A DNA stretch of 64,000 nucleotides. Source: Ilyonectria destructans. Lineage: Eukaryota; Ascomycota; Sordariomycetes; Hypocreales; Nectriaceae. The notes below the pieces were generated by a model. That model saw only the letters and a list, made by a program, of their open reading frames with translations, was not told the DNA's origin and ran no database searches. Every line of letters begins with the position of its first letter. Position 1 is the first letter of the stretch. The stretch is taken from positions 5,518,001 to 5,582,000 of the forward strand of contig JAHEWK010000002.1 in the NCBI GenBank assembly GCA_020740775.1. Direction: 5' to 3'. Made by a program: the position numbers and the translations under genes. Of the stretch, positions 56,901-64,000 are shown piece by piece.

Positions 56901-57198
56901 TCAGATGGGCGGCGGCCTGACGAGCAGCGACGTGACCCAAGGTGCGGCTGACGTGGTTCTGATGAACGGCCTCGAGGGTATTCCGTTCCTCCTCAACGTC
57001 AGCAAGGCCTCTTTCCACCGGATGGTCTTCAACTTTGTCTGGTCTGCCATCTACAACCTTCTTGCTGTTACCATGGCCAGCGGCGCCTGGGTCAAGTTCC
57101 GTATCCCGCCTGCATACGCTGGGTTGGGCGAGATGGTGAGTGTCGTGCCTGTAATTCTCGCTGCCGTCTCGATGTTGCTCTTGAAGCTTCGTAAATAG
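53959..57198 (+). CDS. P1B-type heavy-metal (Cu/Cd) transporting ATPase with His/Cys-rich N-terminus
   Basis: ATP-driven exporter of soft metal ions, probably Cu(I) or Cd(II), 1,034 aa. Model: join(53959..54247, 54329..54397, 54452..57198). The second intron (54 bp, GTAAGT...CTAG) is a multiple of three with no stop, so it could also be read through. The N-terminus is packed with His ([22 protein letters not shown]) and CC pairs, a likely metal-sensing or storage arm. One HMA domain follows with GMDCTSC (Cys244, Cys247). Core motifs: TGE in MLTGETLP, the CPC membrane motif (Cys681-Pro-Cys683), phosphorylated Asp725 in DKTGTIT, GGKHPVS, and [11 protein letters not shown] in the seventh core helix fits copper pumps. 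Overall closest in type to fungal CrpA/Crp1 and Pca1 pumps. Membrane location: plasma membrane or Golgi. Confidence 0.95.
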
Positions 57199-59409
57199 AA
57201 TTCAGAAAGTGTTAGATAGGAAAGTTTATATCTTTTTCTAAAGTCTCTATTTTGATTTAGATTTATCTTTACTTAAAGCTGCACTTTTTATAAATATATA
57301 CTAAATAAGATACTGTAGCTTATTAAGGTGTGCACTAGCAAAATGAAGCTATTGTAATCCTTTCCCTTTGAACCACCTACAGGCATATCCAATCCAGCCA
57401 CATACTCAGATAGATTCATTATGGGTATTCACCTGCGTGGATACGTTTCCTAGCGAATTCTAGCATTTGGTTGTTCAAGAGCAAAAATAGCACTTTATCC
57501 GTACCCTGTAACAACCAGCTACTATCATGCCCCAGTGCCACCTAAGCCCCATAGTCAACCTCGAGAGACTGAATGTTTCGTACCGTCATTTTTGCGTTAG
57601 TTGAATCCTCATGTAGACTGGATTTCTCATTTTGGGAGTCTTAACACGACCATCTGCCCTCGGGGCTCGGGAGACAATTGTCCCTTTGAAATGCGGGCGG
57701 GGTTCCCGGAGTCCAGATTAGTCTTTCCCGACGGGGATAGAGAGAAGAATGTGTGAGATCTGGTGCTGTTGAACGAGACATGTACATGTACATTACTCCA
57801 CATCGGCTATAACCCACATCACCCACCTACCAGACCTCCGTGAACATAACTGGTTCGGTTTTCCACAAAGTGAGAACCCGCCCAGCCCCTATACAGGATC
57901 GTGTAACCCCCACTCGGTGTTTTCCGGAGTTACAGCACGGACTTATGGGGGTGAATACCAGAGCGGCGTCTCTTCAGGTCCTTGACGGCTGGGCTCAACT
58001 GTCTGCTCCTGCATTCGTAGGCTCGCGGCCCTTGCCTATGAACGTTCCTCAGGCAAACGGCCAGAAAAGAGACCCGTGAAGGAAGGTTAGCGGCAACAGA
58101 GGAAAACATCACGGGTGCGGAGGTCAGACTGTGTATAGATGCAAAATGTGTGACGTTGCGATTTGTAACGAGCAATATTGTTGAGACCTCTATCACTACC
58201 TAATTTAGGAGAGGAATTATGTAACTTTGCATCCTACGTGCCTTAATTAGTCGGAAACCCTCGTCATGACCGTCGCGAAGGGCCTTGGACACTAAGAGAT
58301 AGGTAGCAAGTATGTCTTACGATGCCGGCTACAGAAGTCAGGAGGTAAGAAGCGCTCAGACAAGAGCGATTCGTTAACGATACAGAGCTGATACCGGATC
58401 TTAATAGGTGGGAAGATGACCCAAAAATTGGACTGGATCTCTCCGAGTGGAGAGACATGACGGGAACAGAGGGCGGAAACAGAAATGGGCCAGCAGATGG
58501 CAGCTAGGTTAACTCTTCGATCACAAATCAAGTCTGAAAGTTAGTAACCTGCGACTAAAGATTTACCCGCCCAGTGGCATACGTATTTACTATCCAAAGT
58601 AGACGGTCAGAAAATTTTCCACGCTTCATGTCCAGTTTCAATGTGACCCTCTCGGATCCGGCCCAGGGCGAAGTAAGAATCCGAGATGGAACCCTATCAA
58701 GATACCCTGGTAAGTTGTGGAACATGCCAAGACAGCATGGAACTCTATTTATCAGGAGTTCGGATCACGGAGTTCGGATAACTCCGTTGTATTCTTGGAC
58801 TATGTCCACCTATCAGTATCTAGCGGGGGCTGGGACCCAGTCATTTAGAAAGGAGCGTTAGCATTTTGTTACTTCATTTTGAGCCTCACGAGATAGGTAG
58901 CTTACCATCGTAGATGCAACTAGCACTAGCGTCCGGTGTGCATTGACGATGCATCTCGATACTCTCCACCTGACCTACCTTACACTTTCGCTTCCTGCCG
59001 AGCCACATAAGCATATTTATCTATGCCCCTGAATCATGGGCGCCACCTTCTTGTTGGGGAATCAGTGCCGAAGACGGTGAGGAAGACACGAATCAATAAC
59101 CCGGTAATACGCCATATTGGATATCATTTCTTGGCGAGATCCATACGCGGAAGTCAGGCGGATCTCTCGGCAGAGCCGGCCGCCAAGGCTTGAGAAAAGG
59201 TGGGACGTCGTATTTCGTGATCAATTGTGAGCAAGGGCTAAGACACTATGAACATAAAATACTGCCATGGAAACACTGTAAATACAGTCTACTCAACCCA
59301 ACTTTCACTAATACCAGTGCTCGAACTTGTCTCTCTTTGTTCTTTTACCGGCTCTAATCTATTTGCTTGCCTGTCTTGACTGCTCTACACTACCCGACAA
59401 CCAATCGCA
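57199..59409. other. Large intergenic region
   Basis: 2.2 kb with only short, non-coding-like frames. It includes the tyrosinase promoter at the right end. No RNA gene or repeat family is recognised. Confidence 0.5.
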
Positions 59410-60680
59410 ATGATGTTCAAACTTCTGCCTGCCGTTACTGTTGGCCTTGCCGCCCTTGAAATGGCTTCAGCAGCATGCACCAACCCAAGTGTACGACAGC
59501 CATGGTGAGTTCTGACTTGACTGCAGCTTGTTTTATTTGTACCTTTAGGCTAACTCCCTCCTAGGTCTGCACTGACCGATGCCGAGAAGGCGTCCTACAT
59601 TGAGTCCACTCTCTGCTTGATGGACCCTGAGAAGGCTCCTTCGAAGACTGGATTCGCTGGCGCCAAGACCATCTGGGAAGATCTTCAAGTCGCTCATGTT
59701 GCTCAAGTTCAATTCATCCACCGCGTGGTAAGCCCTCCCCTCAACAGGGTCACATTTCCAATTATTCATTCCTCGCAACATGGTTGAAATTATATCTGAC
59801 TCTTCAATTTCATAGGGAGCCTTTCTACCATGGCATCGTTGGTATATGACTGTCCACGAGACCCTTCTCCGCGATGAGTGTGGATTCACCGGCCCGTACC
59901 CGTTAGCTTATCCGCTTTCACTTAGATTTGAAGGAAAAGATCACTGATACGTTTTCTAGCTACTGGGATGAGCAGGCAGATGAAGCTGCGGGCCCTCTCG
60001 GGGAGGCCAGCATCTTCAGTTCCAGCGCTACCACCGGCTTTGGTAGTAACCTAACTGATGCGAGCATGTGTGTAGTGGACGGCGCGTTCACCGATATGAA
60101 GCTCACCTTGAAAATCGATTTGTCCCGGGGCGATCCAGTTTGTCTGCAACGAAACTTCAAGCAGGTACAGTTTGACTTGATCTCTCAGAGCTCTGTCGAT
60201 GCGTGCATGGCTATCGAAGATTACGACAACTTCAACAACTGTCTCGGCGGAACCCCTCATGTGTCTGGTCATTATGCGATTGGTGGCACGGTATGTTCAG
60301 CCTTATTTAAACCCTTCGAATTACACCTGCGAAACTTGTTACTTACGTATTGCCTTACTCAGATGGACGATGTCTCTCTTTCTCCCGCCGATCCCCTGTT
60401 TTTCATGCATCACACCAACTTGGATCGTCTCTGGTTCGAGTGGCAGAGCCAAAACGCCTCTCGACTGACTGCTATTGGTGGCCCTAACGTTGCTTCGGGA
60501 GTTACCCTAGCTCAAGCTCAGCCCCCCTCTCTGCCCGTCGAGGCCTTCTTGCCCTACTTTAACGATGACGGCGACGAGACTACCCCCGATCACATTATGT
60601 GGATGGCTGGCGTGGTGCCTAATATTACTGTTTCTGATGCTATCGACCCTAAGAGCGATGCTATTTGCATTGACTTTTAG
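59410..60680 (+). CDS. Secreted tyrosinase-like copper oxidase
   Basis: Type-3 copper phenol oxidase, expected to hydroxylate or oxidise phenols to quinones (melanin-type chemistry). Model: join(59410..59504, 59565..59727, 59816..59901, 59960..60290, 60363..60680), 330 aa; four introns of 58-88 bp, all phases close. A signal peptide ends near MASA/ACTNP, so the protein is secreted. CuA ligands are His76, His84 and His93 (AHVAQVQFIH and FLPWHRWYM); CuB ligands are His215, His219 and the HH pair at 241-242 (TPHVSGHYAIGG and FFMHHTNLDRLW). The conserved DPLFF and DRLW words are intact. It is short and lacks the C-terminal shielding domain of large fungal tyrosinases. A copper-type P1B ATPase gene lies 2.2 kb upstream on the same strand. 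Confidence 0.95.
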
Positions 60681-61206
60681 TTCGATAGTATTTGAGAGGT
60701 TAGGGTTAAACTGCCCTAGTTTTATTATATACCGAGGGATTTAACTACATTATAACTTTTATCTCCTCCACGGCACGAGTGCTCTGTAACTTGCCCCTAA
60801 CTTTCTGTATTGATTGCTCTTTCTTTTGTGCTCCTCTTGCATCTTCAACTCCTGGTACCTCTATCTAGTGCATCCAGTGAAGTAAGGCCATTTCTTCGTC
60901 AATCCTTCCCACCTCAATCAGCTTAATTGCGTAGTTAGTTCGCCTTAGGGAAGCAGAGGTAGAGTAGGATCTCTTATTCCGCCGCACTTTGATGTTTACG
61001 TAAGGTGATGCGACCCTTGCTTCCACAAGATCAAGACAAATTCCGCATTTTCCCGTGTTTTCTGTACCTGTCGCACTATGCATCGCGAACCTAAAAGACC
61101 ACCTTGTCTGCTTCTTGGGCGTTTACAGCGTCAATCACAATGGACAAAAGTTGGGGCTGCAGAATGTAATTAAAATCCTTGGCTTGCTCGAAGGGACCCC
61201 ATCACG
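60681..61206. other. Convergent intergenic spacer
   Basis: About 525 bp between the tyrosinase and deaminase-like genes, whose 3' ends face each other. No gene is seen. Confidence 0.5.
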
Positions 61207-62646
61207 TCAAGTCGATGTACCATGCGGTTGTGGACGAATGACCAATTCTGCCTGCAACCATCCCGATGCGAAGCTCTCGGTGGTGGTCAAAGACGGGCCT
61301 GCCGTGGAGTCCAAAGCCTTGGGTCGGCGAATGCCTAGTCTGGTTACGAGATCCCGAGCAGTCGTCTGCTCCAAGTGTCGGCTGAGCTCCCAGAGACGTG
61401 TCTTGTGCTCTTTGCGTACTGACGACTCGGAGCAAGGAGCTGGCATCCAGGATGGGTAGAGCTTTTGGTGGCTTGCTGATACACTCATCCTGAGTGGGTG
61501 GTGAGACATGTATCTATCGCACAGAAAGCACGCTTTCTTGCTCGTTCCCATGTAGAATAGACGGGGAGTAAACTCAGGATGGTGGTCGTAGAAGGCGACG
61601 AGCTGCATCTCGGCATGAACGGTCAGCTTGAGGCTGCAAGCCTTGCGGAAACGCTGTTCTGGGTCATCGCTGAGCCAGGTTTGCCCCAATTGCGACATGA
61701 GCTTTGCATGATCAGCCTTCGGAAGTAGCCTCTTCAGAACTGTCATGAGTGCGTTTTTTTCGTTCAGGGAGAAGCTCTGCTGCTCTGGAGCTGGAACGGC
61801 CTCGACGTGGATCTGTCCGAAGATGGTCCGGTGTGCAGTCGCCAGTTTGAGCATTGCCTTCGCCGCAACGAAGTAGCGACCAAGCTTGTAAACAAGGGTA
61901 ATCCAATGCGGTAGTTCTTCTCCATTGGGGCAGAACAATGCTTCGATGTGCTCCGAGTAGACCCATTTGGCCTGCGATGCCCACTTGACATGCGGGATGA
62001 GAATAGATAGTTCTGTCCCAGGTTCTAGGGCCATCAGAACTGGGAGATTACGGATCCAATTCTTGAAATTAGTTCCCTCAGTCTCCTCAAGAGAATACTT
62101 ATCTTCATCAAGGTCTCTGATTGCATTTTCGACGTCATCTTGGACCTTCGCCTTGCGGAGCCGAGCAAGGAGCGACCGAATTTTGTCTTCCGTAAGATCA
62201 ACGATTTTGTACAAAATCTCAGACTCCTTTTCTTTTATAGAAGAGACTGTGCAGAAATTAGTCAGTAAATGGAAATTTGCCTTCAGAATCATACCACCAG
62301 AAGCAACGGCGGTAAGATCATCCAGAACAAGGTGGATGCGATCGACCACGTCTTGGGACACGCCGAGGTTGGAGGCAACACGCAACACAGTCCCCGTCGG
62401 ACCGCCCTGTTCCAAACAGACTGCCGAAGCACTCTCTCCTCCTTTGCTAGAGGTTGAGCAGATTAGTGCAAAGGAGTCGAGGAACTTCTTGTGAAGACTC
62501 TCTTGCTTGCCAGCACCTTCATGGGGGTGCCTGTCAAGGTTGTGTACTGTCGGCTCACCCCTAACTGGGTCAATAAGAGCCAGGAGGGTTGTAACCGAAA
62601 CAAAGCGCTTGTGGGTATCGCCGGTGAGATCTCGTGCCTGAGACAT
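61207..62646 (-). CDS. OTT_1508-type nucleic-acid deaminase-like protein
   Basis: Predicted zinc-dependent deaminase fold of 463 aa. Model: complement(join(61207..62246, 62295..62646)); the 48-bp intron (GTATGA...ACAG with branch CTGAC) is a multiple of three and stop-free. The zinc site is His328-Ala-Glu330 (TVHAEMQLVAFY) plus Cys357 and Cys360 (SKKACFLCDRYM), the H-A-E ... C-x2-C signature of cytidine/deoxycytidylate deaminases; the GTSKKxCFLC block is typical of the OTT_1508-like family, which is spread in fungi and found in bacterial effectors. The helical N-terminal 300 residues are not assigned. Substrate unknown (DNA, RNA or nucleotide). The start at 62646 is the only early ATG, but the frame stays open and coding-like for another 60-65 codons upstream, so an extra 5' exon is likely. 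Confidence 0.8.
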   Translation of the reverse strand: MSQARDLTGDTHKRFVSVTTLLALIDPVRGEPTVHNLDRHPHEGAGKQESLHKKFLDSFALICSTSSKGGESASAVCLEQGGPTGTVLRVASNLGVSQDVVDRIHLVLDDLTAVASGGMILKANFHLLTNFCTVSSIKEKESEILYKIVDLTEDKIRSLLARLRKAKVQDDVENAIRDLDEDKYSLEETEGTNFKNWIRNLPVLMALEPGTELSILIPHVKWASQAKWVYSEHIEALFCPNGEELPHWITLVYKLGRYFVAAKAMLKLATAHRTIFGQIHVEAVPAPEQQSFSLNEKNALMTVLKRLLPKADHAKLMSQLGQTWLSDDPEQRFRKACSLKLTVHAEMQLVAFYDHHPEFTPRLFYMGTSKKACFLCDRYMSHHPLRMSVSASHQKLYPSWMPAPCSESSVRKEHKTRLWELSRHLEQTTARDLVTRLGIRRPKALDSTAGPSLTTTESFASGWLQAELVIRPQPHGTST

Positions 62647-63752
62647 GGTATGGTCACTGAAGCGGCGTCGAGAGAGATACTCTTTGCGTAGGTAGTGCAG
62701 TGATATCAGCGAAATGATGTATCCCAGATTCGGCGAGGGCGAGAGAGCATCTCCTCCATATCCTGGGAGCCTCAATATTCCTTCACCGCTAAGTGGTATA
62801 TTTGCGAACCATTGCACACCGGAAAGGCAGATTTTTACAGCCTGATGTTACAGCCCCCCCGCGCGGATTTCCCGAGCTTTCGGTGAAGCCCTCCTAGCGG
62901 ATTAGCACGGACTCGGCCTCTATGCGGGAGGCCCTCGATCTTGGATAGCTGAGTCAGATGAAAACGCCGCCGTGGTTCGCGAGCGCTTAGCGAGGATTGT
63001 TGGTTGGCCATCATTTGGGCTGTGCTCATGCAGGAGGCTACAAGGCGTACGGGTGTTTTCAACGGAGCCATCCCAAATGACGCCTCAATGTGTTGGGTCG
63101 GGGCGTTGGGCCGAAATGTACTCTCAATATGTGAAGTCAAAGTGTATCAAAGCATACCATGTGATATACCTCATTGCCGTTATCAGCTTGCCAGCTCTAA
63201 CTAACCGTTTTCAGTGTATGGTTATCAGCACATTTAGTCTGCCTCTCTATGAACAGGCTGAATTCAAAGGTGCCACGAGTTCGGTGGGCCTCCCGCATGA
63301 TGCATGGGCACCATGTTGATGTGATTCACTTTTCTGCCTCGTCAGGCCTAGAGCCTTGGTCAGTCCTAGAACTTGGCGTTTGAATTTGGGATTCTTCAAT
63401 AAGAATGACATTTGCCACCCACCTTGTCTCCCAAAGCTTCTGGTCCCGGACCAAGGACTAGAAACACCATTCATTCATTCAAGCTCCTCGCCCATCCTCT
63501 CTTAGGCTCGTGCCATTACTCGTGGGTCGGAAGGCCAACAGACCTGGCAAGTCGAGTTACATCACTCCTTTCTCCATGCCATTCATATCTTTGTTCGAAC
63601 CCAAGAGCACCTGGTATTTATAACAGTTTGACACCAAGAAACTCGTAGCTCGGATCCAGATGAAAGAGGTTCGATGGCAATCTCCTGATGACTGAATGCC
63701 ACGACGGATTAAACTGATGGATCTTCCAGCGACAGAAGTGAAATAGCTTGAC
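62647..63752. other. Divergent intergenic region
   Basis: 1.1 kb between the deaminase-like gene and the gene starting at 63753. The part next to 62646 (up to about 62845) may be a further 5' exon of the deaminase-like gene, after a possible acceptor CATCAG/GCTG on the minus strand. Confidence 0.5.
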
Positions 63753-64000
63753 ATGAATTCTCGGCCTGACTCGGCGTTTAGGCAGGGAGCTGCGAATCCT
63801 CCGCTATTGGAACAGGGTGACTCCGCAGCGGAGCAGTCTCCATGGTACTACACTCAAGGGTCGACTGATCCGGGATCTATTCATGGCGAGTTTTCCAACG
63901 CGAGATACGACTTTGGAAACTTTCAGACAGACAATGTCGCGATTGATCCAAGCCTGCTGCATCAAGCTGCACAGCCTCATCTCCAACCAGGAGTTTCAGC
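63753..64000 (+). CDS. 5' part of an unknown gene, cut by the window edge
   Basis: An ATG at 63753 opens a frame that stays free of stops for 82 codons to the window end (MNSRPDSAFRQG...). The sequence is rich in Gln, Ser, Pro, Asp and aromatic residues (SPWYYTQGSTDPGS, AIDPSLLHQAAQPHLQ), typical of disordered N-termini of fungal regulators, but no domain is reached. It was judged real from the long open frame and composition; function cannot be named. Confidence 0.55.
   Translation, partial: MNSRPDSAFRQGAANPPLLEQGDSAAEQSPWYYTQGSTDPGSIHGEFSNARYDFGNFQTDNVAIDPSLLHQAAQPHLQPGVS

Noticed and set aside
1..64000. Gasdermin-like (HET-Q1/RCD-1 type) gene near the CHAT, caspase-like or S8 genes
   Set aside because: Searched for by eye because such pairs are known; no matching protein was recognised.
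1..64000. tRNA, rRNA and CRISPR features
   Set aside because: No tRNA cloverleaf, rRNA core or regularly spaced repeat-spacer array was seen; CRISPR is not expected in a fungus.

Overview
The window reads as nuclear DNA of a filamentous ascomycete (Pezizomycotina; a Sordariomycete is my best guess, not proven). Evidence: many short introns (about 48-151 bp) with GTRNGT-like donors, CTRAC-type branch sites and YAG acceptors; Zn(II)2Cys6 regulators; a PDR-type ABC transporter; a STAND/NLR receptor with ankyrin repeats; a DUF7053 protein; and repeats carrying one-sided C-to-T and G-to-A decay as expected from repeat-induced point mutation (RIP). Most multi-exon models below were built by hand so that exon phases add up; no transcript evidence was available.

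Layout. 1-12.2 kb: an ankyrin-like/subtilisin (S8) protease cut by the left edge, an unrecognised 339-aa protein, and a divergent 1,864-aa NLR (dead lipase-like fold, degenerate P-loop STAND core, ankyrin array, ZZ zinc finger). 12.2-17.3 kb: AT-rich relic DNA with two copies of one repeat (one RIP-decayed), a GNAT acetyltransferase and a broken gene. 17.3-29.6 kb: PDR ABC transporter, DUF7053 protein, arginase-fold protein, DHA1-type MFS exporter. 30.5-40 kb: sugar transporter, nitrilase, Zn2Cys6 regulator, zinc-free MDR reductase and alpha/beta hydrolase, a plausible small catabolic cluster. 41.8-47.9 kb: TPR-CHAT protease and caspase-like protease in tandem. 47.9-50.8 kb: decayed DNA with two pseudogenes, a 45-bp poly(A) run and a possible LTR relic. 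50.8-64 kb: GPI-type surface protein, AflR-type regulator, P1B heavy-metal ATPase with a His/Cys-rich N-terminus, secreted tyrosinase, OTT_1508-type deaminase-like protein, and the start of an unknown gene cut by the right edge.

How it may work together. Four proteins of types linked to fungal self/non-self recognition and regulated cell death (S8 protease, NLR, CHAT, caspase-like) lie in 48 kb of repeat-scarred DNA. The most interesting unit is the S8 protease / 339-aa orphan / NLR trio, which could be a protease-effector-sensor module. The CHAT/caspase pair is a second candidate. A separate theme is copper: an exporter-type P1B ATPase sits beside a copper-dependent tyrosinase. All functional links between genes are inference from adjacency.
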